Assembly: GCA_003439945.1 (NCBI GenBank)
Contig: QVRM01002401.1
Coordinates: 41,405 to 105,404, forward strand
Source: Dermanyssus gallinae
Taxonomy: Eukaryota; Arthropoda; Arachnida; Mesostigmata; Dermanyssidae
Length of the DNA stretch: 64,000 bases
Reading direction: 5' to 3'
Positions 1-9,235 of this stretch are shown one piece after another (the first letter of the stretch is position 1; each line of letters begins with the position of its first letter). The position numbers were made by a program, and so were the translations under genes. Below the pieces are notes generated by a model. The model was not told the origin of the DNA and made no database searches. It saw nothing but the letters and a program-made list of their open reading frames with translations.

Positions 1-989
1 TGGAGAGGGAGACTGCGGCATTACATATGTAGCCATTATATATGCAACGTTGTATATGCGCGCATATAAGTAAGTGTATATTATACGCATATAAGTATAT
101 ACCTGCAACAATGTTAAGAGTCTTGCAAAAAAGAACGTGTATGACTTATTAAAAATATTGCGGTTTGTTTACCGGCAGCACATCACTTTTCTCCTCCGTT
201 ATGAACATACACACACAATCTAATTCGATAATGTCGCCTTTTTGGTCACACACACTTTCGCAAGCGCTTGGTCACTTTGTTCACGGTTGGGCGCAGATAG
301 ATTTTACCATGCCGTTCATCGCATGCCTGCTTGAGTTGGTGCAGATGCTGGTGGTGTGTGCGTTCAACCTTGGTCTTCAGATGCTTCACACGGAGTAATC
401 CAATGGGTCACATCGGGTTTGTAGCCACTCTTTTACGTACAGAGCGATAAACAATATGTAGTGTTTTAACGGATCTTGGTCGACCGGATCAGGTCCCCGA
501 TATGTTCCAAGTCCTGGTATCTTTGCATAGTCCTATGCACATCAATTCGACTAATGTATAGGCACCGATATACCACGACAGAGCGGGAGATGAAAATCGA
601 TCTTTTGTGATCAATAGTTGCCATTACTATGTTCGTAAAGGGCTTTGCTCACGCTAAACGAATTCGAATCCAGCTTATGCTGTTGTTCTTGTAGCTGAGT
701 GGTGCTACGATTACCACCCTCGAGATTCGAATGTCTAAAACGCGCGAACTTCTATGAGTTCAAACAAAGCTTGTTACATGACTTATGTCGTGTACCAAGT
801 TTTTTCCAGCCGCAAAGTTTCCAGCCGAGGCGCTATCAATGCAGATAACACTTTATAAACGACGCTTTTCTTTGTTAAGCCACGATACCATGAAGATGTC
901 AAGGGATCCCCTTTTCGTTTTAGTGTCACGCTTCGGAGACCTGGCTGGCTTTCCATTCTTCAGTTAGGTAAGACGTCTTCATAGTTTCA
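1..989. other. Unassigned AT-balanced sequence
   Basis: I see no gene, RNA or clear transposon domain here. Short open frames exist on both strands but none shows a family motif, a good start context or splice context. It probably belongs to the transposon-derived zone that continues to 5.4 kb. Confidence 0.4.
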
Positions 990-1139
990 TTAAAGAGAGT
1001 AGCAAGAGAGGCAAGAAGCCAAAGCAACCGCCTGTCGCAGATGTTCGTCCCGGGCAAGGTCTGGACCCGCAGCCTTTTCTGACGGCGCCTTCATTATCGC
1101 GTTCATTACCTCCGATATACCCATAGGGCGAGCCAGCTC
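990..1139 (-). pseudogene. Non-LTR reverse transcriptase fragment (finger region)
   Basis: Read on the minus strand, this stretch gives an open segment with the motif ISEVMNAI followed by EKAAGPDLARDEHL. That is the conserved RT segment seen in LINE polymerases as 'K-A-x-G-P-D-G-I..E-x-L'. Gly is replaced by Leu after PD, and the frame ends at a TAA at 990-992, so only a fragment survives. The style resembles RLE-bearing (R2-superclade) elements like those found at 2.9-4.3 kb and 17.8-20.1 kb. It cannot be the same insertion as the 2.9-4.3 kb piece, because the order of domains would be wrong for one element. Confidence 0.6.
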
Positions 1140-1673
1140 ATGGCGGGCTTCGGTTACTCATTGGTCCCATAGGGAGACATACATCTGGCACGCACAGGTG
1201 CAATTGGTGACCGTAGAAGAACTTGCGAGCATGTGTCGATAATGACTATCTAGCCGTTCATGTGATACTGGAGAGCCTGTCGCGTTGGGCACGTGTCAGA
1301 GCGTTACTATTTGTCTGCATGAATTTAGAATTTCAAACAGCGTTTCAGATACCATAATTCTTGGGTATACCAACAGTTTTTTTCGGGGCTCGCTCGACTG
1401 GGGGCGCACGCTATGTAGTATATCATTTCGTCTTTGTGTATAGACTTCGACATTCAGGCGGTTAACGACAGGGAGAACCCCTTGTCAGAGCTCCAGTAAG
1501 CGTAAAGTTAAGTCAATCGTAGCGTTTAACCGTTGCCGCCTTTGGCCAGCTGTCTGATGATGTACTGTGAGTGACATTACAACTCGAAGGTGTCATCTAG
1601 AGCCGAAAGCCATAGTATTTATTTGAGGGTATTTGTGTTTGATGCTATCATGCCGGGCTTGTGTGGCAAATAT

Positions 1674-2110
1674 CTATATCATAGACACTCCGTAGTATCT
1701 ATATCGTAGACACTCCGTTGGTTTTTCCACTGTATGCAAGCAATACACTAGCTTTTCCACCAGATCGAAAAAAGCTTCAGAGGGACCGCTCGCTGCAATC
1801 CATTTGTTCCCTTTCGACTGTTTTATACGCGGGAACAGAAAAGAGCAGCACGGAGCCAGGTCTGGCAAATAGGGAGGTTGCAGAAATATAGAAATCGAAA
1901 TTAGTCATCAAATAATACGAAATCAGTAACGGGGTGTGCGCTGTTGTGATAAAGGATCCAAAAGTTGGATGCCCATCGTTCTGGCCTCTTGCGTCGGACG
2001 TTCTCGCACAGTCTTGTTAAAAATTTGCGGTAGTATTCCTCAATAACCGTAAAAATAGGCGGCGAAAATTCGTGGACGATGACTGGCGGCACTTCTAAGC
2101 CCAATAAACC
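1674..2110 (-). pseudogene. Mariner-like transposase remnant
   Basis: Two minus-strand frames carry consecutive parts of a mariner transposase catalytic core. The upstream part (about 2104-1901) reads IVHEFSPP, then EEYYRKFLTRL, RRKRPERWASN and WILYHNSAHP, which corresponds to the family segment around 'WILHHDNAPAHT'. The downstream part (about 1868-1674) begins PDLAPCCSFLFPRIKQ, corresponding to 'SPDLAPCDFFLFPKLK'. The central catalytic Asp of HHDNAPAH is lost (HNSAHP), and the parts are in different frames with stops between. It is therefore a dead copy. Terminal inverted repeats were not identified. Confidence 0.75.
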
Positions 2111-2174
2111 GAAGGACCTTAGTAGTTTCGGTTTGGATGCAAAAATTCAAAATACTGGAACTTACCGACCCGTC

Positions 2175-2176
<2 letters not shown>

Positions 2177-2210
<34 letters not shown>
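2177..2210. repeat. (TA)n microsatellite
   Basis: An almost pure TA run of about 34 bp. It lies about 100 bp beyond the 3' side of the minus-strand LINE C-terminal fragment at 2307-2580, a spacing like that seen for the related fragment at 56.4 kb. Confidence 0.9.
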
Positions 2211-2215
<5 letters not shown>

Positions 2216-2306
2216 TAGTTTTTCTTTTCTTGATTGTAATATTTTTGCAATTGTGTCTGCGCGAACGTATTGTCACAGGTTCTCTCACCAATTCAGCGTA
2301 GCCAGG

Positions 2307-2580
2307 TCAACAAAATGCCCCGAAGAGATGTTGCATTTCCTCGTTGAATGTTGAGCGACAGCCTCTGACTTTTGCAAGATTTGAATGTTCGATTCTCCCG
2401 TCGAAATGTAAAGGCTCGACACGCTGAATCAGCTTAATTGCAACCGAGCTTGAATCTCCCATTGTCTCGAACGCCAACGGACAAAATCTTACATACGAAA
2501 AGCCGGCAGGCCACAGTACCCGAAAAACGATGTTTAAAGCGGAGCCATATGCCCATCGGCCTGCATGAGCGCATGACAAG
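2307..2580 (-). pseudogene. Possible C-terminal fragment of an RLE-type LINE
   Basis: The minus strand reads SYVRFCPLAFETMGDSSS followed by VAIKLIQRV. This resembles the block 'Y-x-F-x-P-L-A-F-E-T-x-G...' near the C terminus of RLE-bearing LINE polyproteins, also present at 19.93-20.10 kb. Only this block is recognisable; the sequence around it has lost similarity. Chance similarity is possible because the match covers about 25 residues. Confidence 0.4.
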
Positions 2581-2882
2581 CCATGATCCAGGTCAGCGGG
2601 TCTACATGATCACTACAACGACCTCTAGGATACTTGCACTGCTGTAGCATGAAAAATTGTGGTAAAAGGTGTCACGTGAGGTTAAAAATCAGCTGTCCGT
2701 GTCCTTGCTTGATGCAGCCCCCGCTCTTATGAACTCAATGCTCAAGGTCCCATGCAACGTTATGACGGTAAGATCCATAAGATCCTCTTCGTGACGCCGA
2801 GCCCCAAGAGCGTACTCGCAGATTCGGAGTCCCATACACTACTCATAGAGATTGTGATGGATCCGAATCTGCGAGGCTTTTG

Positions 2883-3684
2883 TCAGTCGGAAAGCGCCGC
2901 TCTTAGGAACTCGACGTCATATATGGTGGTCTTGTCCTGCCGAGCTTTTGCCAGGGTCCTGTTTGGGCCGCAAACCTCGGCATCTAAAACCCAGACCTCG
3001 GTAGGTGTCGTTATTACGAGGTCGGGCCTTAGACCCGGTGCGCCCGCTCGATGGAATACTCGCTCACGAACCACCTCATGACCCCTCTCTCGGAGAAGAC
3101 GCGTTACGCGATCACAGACGTCGTCATGTCTCTTTATAGTTTGCTGTGTGTTGTATCGCACATCGGAGCGACCTAAGCCAACGTCTCAGGCGCATGACAC
3201 CCGTGCCTACGACGTTATTATAGCCTGGGCGTCCCCTGACCAATCTGGCATGCGTTGGTAGTTCGTTGATCCTGAGCTTTAGTAGGTTTAAATATTCCTT
3301 ACCAGATAGGTAGGGCATACCCTTAATCCAGTAATGTACGAAAGGCGTTTCATGCGCCTTTTTTAAAATGTGCCCCATCGAACGTGTGTGTAGTTGTTGA
3401 TACCAGTAATCGGTGTCTTGTGTAGCGGTCTCAATGGAGGTTCCGAAGCGCTCGCAAACAAATCTTGTTTTCGTAAGGTCTTTTTTGAAGAGCTCGATGG
3501 TTAGCATCCTATTGGACCACAAGGGTGCGTGGAGTGTTGTAGTGCTGTCAGACGGGAGAGGCGGAGTTTGAGGATAAATGTTTGGAGGCAGGGGATGTCC
3601 AGACCGCCGTGTGCTGTGTGCGTGTAAGAGGTAGGTATATATATGTATATATAATGTTATATTCTCCTTAGTGGTGATAGCCAT
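2883..3684 (-). pseudogene. R2-like LINE: C-terminal zinc region and restriction-like endonuclease, frameshifted
   Basis: The upstream minus-strand frame (3684-3124) includes YWIKGMPYLSGKEYLNLLKL, RINELPTHARLVRGRPG and a diverged Cys/His region. The downstream frame (3161-2883) continues with HDDVCDRVTRLLRERGHEV and RPDLVITTPTEVWVLDAEV. This order (LSG..F, LR.N.LPTR, Cys-His cluster, 'R-H-D' segment, RPDL....VxDxEV) is that of R2-clade elements, in which the PD-(D/E)xK nuclease makes the target nick. Two facts mark it as a dead copy: the two halves are joined only across a frameshift near 3124-3161, and the Cys-His cluster is incomplete. A short TA-rich run near 3631-3656 lies at its upstream end. 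Confidence 0.75.
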
Positions 3685-3849
3685 GTCAAGTAATCTTAAT
3701 CACTATTGATTGGGTTCTCTGTGCGCTTTTTTGTGTTTTTTTTGCTATGTACGTCTCAAGTACTTTTTCACTGAACCGCAATCTGTCGAGTACGAAGTCT
3801 CTCACAAGAATGCGCTTTCTGCACAGCTCCAGCACTAAACCTTTTAAGG

Positions 3850-4310
3850 TCACTTAGTGTTAAGTGCGGCGCGAACCGCAGCTTTTATAACCCTAAGAAT
3901 CTTCATTGCTACTGCCAACTCGCCGTTTCGGAGATTTCTTAGTAGCATAGCTATTGATTTATTGTTAGCTTGGCATGTATACCTAAATACACATGTCACC
4001 CTTTTATACCAAAGGCTATGCTTGCAGTTTTTGATGTGTCTATTAAAAGCTAAACGCGAGGTGAGGGTCACAGCTAGGTATGAGTAGTGACTGACGAACT
4101 CAAACCTCTGTTGATCCAAAGACGGCGGTCGACACTGGCGTAGGCGACGTCCCGACTGGCGCGAAGGACCTTTGTTTTGGAGACGTTGATATTTAGTCGG
4201 TTGTCTGCCTAATAGTAATGCCTCGTTTTAATGCCTCGTTCAAGTTCTGCAAGTGGTCCCGAGATTTGGCCAAAATTACCAGATCGTGACTAAACCGGAA
4301 CGTTAAACAA
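3850..4310 (-). pseudogene. Non-LTR reverse transcriptase palm and thumb fragment
   Basis: Minus-strand translation around 4300-4237 gives RFSHDLVILAKSRDHLQNLN, matching the catalytic palm motif '(F/Y)-x-D-D-L-V-I-L-A'. The first catalytic Asp has become His. After a frame change, 4119-3850 reads RFEFVSHYSYLAVTLTSRL, the 'YLGV.L..RL.F..H' block that follows the palm in LINE polymerases. It lies just upstream, in the same orientation, of the R2-like nuclease piece at 2883-3684 and could be part of the same insertion. However, the thumb block looks less R2-like, so two nested insertions are also possible. Confidence 0.65.
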
Positions 4311-4344
4311 ACTTTTTATTTCGAGAGTTAGAGAAATTAAATCC

Positions 4345-4510
4345 GAGCAAGATGGCTTAGTGGCAAAGCCTTTGCCTTACATTCGGGAGGACTGGGTTCG
4401 AGACCCAGACCGGCCACTCTTACATTGGTTTGCATGGTTTCCAATTTAGACAAGGTAAATGCCGGAGTGGATTAAAATTAGCCATGACATGAAAAAAAAA
4501 CGTACACAGG
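4345..4510 (+). mobile_element. tRNA-derived SINE (family A)
   Basis: Positions 4353-4363 read TGGCTTAGTGG, a perfect RNA polymerase III box A. Positions 4395-4405 read GGTTCGAGACC, a one-mismatch box B, about 40 bp downstream as in tRNA genes. The sequence between cannot fold as an intact tRNA, and downstream is a non-tRNA body (CATGGTTTCC ... AAATGCCGGAGTGG) followed by an A-rich stretch (4494-4501, 4531-4550). That combination is diagnostic of a tRNA-derived SINE. The 3' end is uncertain. Confidence 0.75.
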
Positions 4511-4836
4511 CAATTGCCTTACGGGAAATCTTAAAAAAATAAAAATATATTGCTATTGAACCGGTAGGCCGCGCCTTTAAGAACCTAAAACACATGTTGA
4601 ACAAGTGCGTTTGCGAATCAGAAGAAGTTCCCATCGGTGTCAAAGATAGCTCGCTAGATCAATTTAGGTGTCACGCGCTGGTCTCAGAAACATTGTAAAC
4701 GAACATCTCGAGACTGTCTCATATCGTTATGCGCAAAAACAATAGCTAACCGTGAGGCACAAAAGTTGACTTTGTGCAAACATTTTCTACAGCGCGTGGC
4801 TGCTATCTTGACGTGTTGTTCACGAACGCGTGCAAC

Positions 4837-4992
4837 ATGTGTGTAGTAGCAACAAGCCCAGCATCAAAATTCGTCTGAAACACCCACAGGGGAAGTGTGG
4901 GTGTACTTCAGCAGGCAGGAAAGCTGTGGGTGTACTTCAGCAGGTAACGGTAGGATAAGAGTTAACCAGTTAAGAAGAGTACCACTCATAAC
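4837..4992 (+). repeat. 156-bp dispersed repeat, copy 1
   Basis: This segment is nearly identical to 6776-6932, 1.9 kb away in the same orientation, with only a few substitutions and one indel by eye. Each copy contains an internal tandem pair of the motif GTGGGTGTACTTCAGCAGG, spaced 31 bp apart. Flanking sequence differs, so it is a dispersed repeat and not part of a longer segmental duplication. In this copy it is followed immediately by mariner-type transposase remains, so it may be part of that element. Confidence 0.85.
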
Positions 4993-5009
4993 TCAAAGAC
5001 TCACCCACA

Positions 5010-5401
5010 CAAGCATAACAGTGCAGGAGGAATGCAGGAAGCACCTTTCTGACTTTTTGAACAAGTCGGAATGGCCGCCGTGGAGCCCAGGCTTCAGCCT
5101 TAAAGGAATTTTCTGTGCAGGTGGTTTAGAAAGCCTGTCTTAGAATGATTTACTTCTGAAATTTGGACGAGCCCAAGCAAGCTCGTCGGGAGCCGTGGAA
5201 CAAACTTGGCGAAACGCCAAGTTTCAGAAGGCTGCGGGCGTCTGTGACAAACAACGGTGGATGACTTGTGTTATATATAAATTTCATTAACCAAGTCATG
5301 TACCTAATAAAGTAAACGTTTATTGGGTTAGCATATTCTATCGATCGTTTTATAATATGAAAAGTGAGTTGCCATTGTAATTATGGCCCATCCTGTATAT
5401 G
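5010..5401 (+). pseudogene. Mariner/Tc1-type transposase C-terminal remnant with a terminal repeat
   Basis: The plus strand encodes VQEECRKHLSDFLNKSEWPP, then WSPGFSLKGIFCAGGLES. This aligns with the DDE transposase segment '..FL...(E/D)WPP.SPDLNPLDF..WG.LE'. The third catalytic Asp of SPDLNP is missing (SPGFSL). About 250 bp downstream the sequence GGCCCATCCTGTATAT at about 5388-5403 looks like the outer end of a mariner-type terminal inverted repeat (reverse complement starts ATACAGGATGGGCC). The matching left end was not found. The hairpin AAACTTGGCGAAACGCCAAG lies between. Confidence 0.55.
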
Positions 5402-5488
5402 TATACATATATTTGAAACAATCTAATATATTGTTTTTAAATATATCCACATAACTCTACAAGACAGCAACAGAGCGGCTAGTCTTAC

Positions 5489-5727
5489 CTTTCGGGTGAG
5501 GTAACCGTGGTATTTGGCTAGCGTTTGCTCGTAGCAGTCCTGGGCGAGGCTCGTCATTTTGTCCTGAAAGTTGACGGTGGCCAGCCGCGAAAAGAACATT
5601 GCCACGAATTGCAGAGCTCGATGAAGTCGCAGCCACGTTCGACAGCCCGACGGTGGATGTCTGATAGCGATAGCTCCCGAAGCCGTTTCGAACGACATCA
5701 TTGACGATAGCGAGTTGAAGTGTTCCG
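5489..5727 (-). CDS. GLTP-domain lipid transfer protein (CPTP/GLTPD2-like), exon 2
   Basis: This minus-strand exon encodes EHFNSLSSMMSFE, then PPSGCRTWLRLHRALQFV, MFFSRLATV and YEQTLAKYHGYLTRK. That is the middle and later part of the GLTP fold. RTWLRLHRAL contains Arg residues matching R106 and R110 of human ceramide-1-phosphate transfer protein (CPTP), and KYHGYL holds the equivalent of H150. These bind the phosphate headgroup, whereas glycolipid-specific GLTP uses Asp/Asn/Trp there. The acceptor is CACAG before base 5727. With the phase-1 donor of exon 1 this rebuilds one Ala codon and leaves the frame open. The donor is AAAG/GTAAGA (exon ends at 5489, phase 0). Some 50-60 C-terminal residues must come from a third exon, which I could not find in 1-5488. 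It may lie beyond the window. Confidence 0.9.
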
Positions 5728-5925
5728 CTGTGCTCACGTTGACGATGCGTTGACAGGATGCATTGCGCACAATTCGATGAACAAACAGAACATGAAGGCA
5801 AGACAAAAAAACAACACCGAAAACATCCTCTTAGCTCTCACCCGGTCCTTTTGTAGATCACCTACAGCTTTGCGATAGTCGGTCTGTTCTGAGCATCTTG
5901 CAGCTGTCTACCAGACTACCTACTA

Positions 5926-6107
5926 GTAAAGTTTTCGGGCTGACCCTTCAGCCAAGATTTAACGTCCACGGAACTGTTTTTCACATTGCTTCATAGACGG
6001 ACCCCCATAAATACAAATGTGCAGCGGTGGGGTTCGAACCCGCGCACCTATGTGTCTCCTCCGGTTGCGAGGCGGAGGACTTAATCCACTACGCCACCGG
6101 GCTCGAC
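5926..6107 (-). mobile_element. tRNA-derived SINE (family B), full-length copy with TSD
   Basis: On the minus strand the element starts GTCGAGCCCGGTGGCGTAGT. It has box A TGGCGTAGTGG and box B GGTTCGAACCC, then a unique body (GCACATTTGTATTTATGGGG ... CCGTGGACGTTAAATC) ending CAGCCCGAAAACTTTAC. It is flanked on both sides by the same 16-bp direct repeat ACCAGACTACCTACTA (5910-5925 and 6108-6123), a target-site duplication. Length is about 182 bp, equal to the copy at 45.8 kb. It sits in the GLTP intron, in the same orientation as the gene. Confidence 0.9.
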
Positions 6108-6775
6108 ACCAGACTACCTACTACTACTACTACTAACTTCTAGTCCTTGTATATCTAACTTGTTCTCTACGGCCATTACCAATCTTGCTAGTGAAAATCT
6201 CAGGTTTGGTTGATCGCACTGGCGGTGAGAATTGGTAGCTCGAAAAGCCTCAGCAGCGTTCACGGAAGAAGTACAACGGATGTTCTGCTAGTGTAGAGGA
6301 AACCGAAACAAACACACGGCAAACTTGACTTCATAGATTTTTCGGGGGGAAATGGGAAGGGCAGACGGGCACATGACAGATGCCTTTACGAAAAACAAGT
6401 TCAGACGTTAAGTCTAAGTTCGAGAGATGACAAAAGAGAGGAAAAAGTTCTGCTGGTTGGCAACCCAGCCTAGAAAGCAACCTCCTGATTATAGCTGTAT
6501 AAAGAACAAATGGCTGCGTCTTTTCTTATTGCAATTGCCCTGAACACTTAACGTTAGGCGTCCGTCCAGTGCTATGCTTTCTTGGCCTAGGCAATGGCCG
6601 AAAAAGTCGACAAAAAGAAATTCTGTGAATCACGTGGCAGCTGGCACCGATATCCCACCATTACATGAAGCGGTCACTGTTAATCTCTACAATGCCAAGA
6701 CGGGCACCTGATAAAATGTGCAACAATGCCGTCTTTGATAGCCACGGCAAACGGTTGCTACAACTACTGAGGCTT

Positions 6776-6932
6776 ATGTGTGTAGTAGCAACAAGCTCAG
6801 CATCAAGATTCGTCTGAAACACCCACAGGGGGAAGTGTGGGTGTACTTCAGCAGGCAGGAAAGCTGTGGGTGTACTTCAGCAGGTAACGGTAGGATAAGA
6901 GTTAACCAGTTAAGAAGAGCACCACTCATAAC
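6776..6932 (+). repeat. 156-bp dispersed repeat, copy 2
   Basis: Second copy of the 4837-4992 repeat, including the internal tandem pair of GTGGGTGTACTTCAGCAGG. Similarity starts at ATGTGTGTAG and stops after CACTCATAAC in both copies. Here no transposase remains follow it. No terminal inverted repeats or target duplications are evident. Confidence 0.85.
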
Positions 6933-8194
6933 GGTCATAGCCATCGGTCGTATTGTGCGCTAATCAACCAATTGATACACAGCGTTTCATGAGTGAATCT
7001 TTGGGTATAATAGCAGTTATGTCGACATGGGTGAGCGAAAGAGATAATAGCAATTATGCCGACATGAGTGGCGAAAGATATAAGCCCTGGCGATGGAGTG
7101 GCCCATCCCTTTGTGATCCTTTTGCATGGAAGACGTTTAACGGCCTCTGACCCAATGCTTGTATTGAAGCTCAGTTAGATACAAATGGAGTGGAGTTTCA
7201 AAATGACCCGAACGTTTCGAGTTCACAACGAGCCAATCGTTATGAAAGCAACACAGACAGGTAGCACAACAAGGAGAGCGCGGACGTTCCCAATAAGGAC
7301 ACGAAAATCGAACCCCCGAAAATATTCACCTCCCTCCCCCTCCGCCCTGCAAATGCAGGACCTGCCACAGCATACATACGAGAGCATTGCTGAAGGGCGC
7401 AGGCGAGAGGGTATACGTTGTTGCATTGCGTTGCTCGCATTGCCTGCGGCACTGCCGATCATAGAAAAAGGATCTGTAGTGTTCTAGAGGCCAGTAGTGT
7501 GGATGGTTGCTTGCTCGCTCGCTCGCTCCCGAGTCTTCCATACGTCCATTCCATACGCGACGCAATTGTGGCGCTTAAGTGGAACGCCAACACAATACTC
7601 TTCTTGCAGCGGTAGAGCAAAGCAGCAGTGATGCTCTAGTAGTAGTAGTAGTAGTTGTTGTAGTAGCAGAGGCAATGAAAGTAGCTACTTCTCTATTACA
7701 CGTTAACCCAGTGTAGCAGACGACCAAGCGTAATCTCATCATATTGCACAGCATATATTTTGTGTCTGTGTGTGTGTAAAGCACACCTCTTCTAGCGGGT
7801 ACGTCGTGTCGGACACGGAGTAGCAAGCAAGCGAATGGTGTTTTATCGCGCAAGCTTATCACGGCCATCACGACTTGATCATCAACACCTCCAGGTAGGC
7901 AGCGGACGCCGCCGCCGCATCATCAGGAGCAGTAGCGGTTGCAAAGCAGAGCAGAGCAGTGCTGCATGGTGCTGTCATCGGCCGTTAACAAGAGACGGCG
8001 TGACAACTGTGACACAACTGGCAGCGGTTCGCATATACTAGAACGTATCCAGTCCATCCATGTAACTACCTATCTATCTATCTATCGTATGGCGTCTCGA
8101 AGAACCAGGTCGCCCGCAATCGAGTAACCCGACCGACCGACCGACCGAGAGACAGGAGTGGCCGGGAGTGGTGGTCGTGGTGATGAGAGAGAGA

Positions 8195-8202
8195 TAGACA
8201 GG

Positions 8203-8241
<39 letters not shown>

Positions 8242-8282
8242 AGAGATATATATAGAGAGAGATATGGAGAGAGAGAGAGAGA
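8195..8282. repeat. Compound (TA)n/(GA)n microsatellite
   Basis: A TA array at about 8204-8238 grades into GAGATATATATAGAGAGAGA and a (GA) run. It gives rise to spurious YIYIYI and RERER frames on several strands. Confidence 0.9.
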
Positions 8283-8383
8283 GCGTGGCACCAACGCCTT
8301 ATGGCCCACAATACCACAAGTATGGCACGGCGACACGTGTGTGCCGCCGCGAAGATGTGAAGTAAAGACGGCCGTTGCCATAT

Positions 8384-8399
8384 GGCGATCCGATCGCAT

Positions 8400-8430
<31 letters not shown>

Positions 8431-8504
8431 GGACGACTCCATATATATATATATCCGATCGCATACACACATATATATATATATATATATAGGACGACTC
8501 CAAC
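8384..8504. repeat. Tandem duplication containing (TA)n
   Basis: The block ATCCGATCGCATACACACAT, followed by a TA array and then AGGACGACTCCA, occurs twice in a row (first copy from about 8387, second from about 8453). Each copy carries its own TA run of slightly different length. This looks like a recent local duplication of a microsatellite with its flanks. Confidence 0.8.
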
Positions 8505-9235
8505 GACTTGTGGGTGGGCGATCGAAACACAGTGAATAATCAAGATCAATCATGAATAAGCGAAGAACCACCATATCGAAGACACTCGGCTCTATGTATG
8601 AATGTGGCTGCAGACGGCCATTGGCATAGGCCGTAAACTAACTACACCGTCTACAGGCGGTCGTGTTTGGCGTAGGTTTACGGTTTCGAGAGTAGTGGAT
8701 AAGGAAGTAACTAAGAGCGACACAAGTGGGAATAAATGTGGGACGAATGCATACAATTAACGTAGGACGGCTGGCCTACGCTATCAAAAAAAAAATGACA
8801 AACCTAATTTACCCAGAGGGACAGTCACTAGAATACGGTTAACATACCTTCATCTATTCGATGCGGTTCGTAGTCAATGCAAATACTACTTTACCTTACT
8901 ACTAGCTGTAAGATCTTAGGAATAAAAAAATGAAGAAGAAAAAACCTTAATTCACATTTTGCGTTTTTTGTCACAGCCGACAAAACCGTAGGGTGTAAAT
9001 GAGGTCACTCTTTCTATAAGTAGGTAAAGTAGTAGTAGTAGGGTTAAGGGCTAAAGCTACGAGCCAGCATGGCAAACTGAAAAAATCTACATATACAGCA
9101 CACTTGAATCGGACACGCATAATTGTGCCATTCGCCCACAGCCATTGTGTGTCGCCGTGACTGGTTAGTGGGCAGACGGGCGTGCATGTAGACGTGCATG
9201 ACTGAGTGCGTTCGTTGGCCAAGCGGCGAACTCAC

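Larger units (their letters stand above)
5728..9235 (-). other. Intron of the GLTP-domain gene
   Basis: About 3.5 kb separates the exons, bounded by GTGAGT at 9230-9235 on the minus strand and by CACAG next to 5727. It holds a SINE with target-site duplication (5926-6107), the second copy of the 156-bp repeat (6776-6932), the (GA)/(TA) and duplicated TA-rich block at 8.19-8.50 kb, and otherwise unassigned sequence. The open frames within it are low-complexity products (YIYIYI and similar). Confidence 0.8.

Noticed and set aside
4345..4420. Functional tRNA gene
   Set aside because: Boxes A and B are present but acceptor and anticodon stems do not form, and a SINE body follows.
8078..8574. Overlapping ORFs of 90-155 residues with YIYIYI segments
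   Set aside because: They are translations of TA and GA microsatellites in several frames on both strands.
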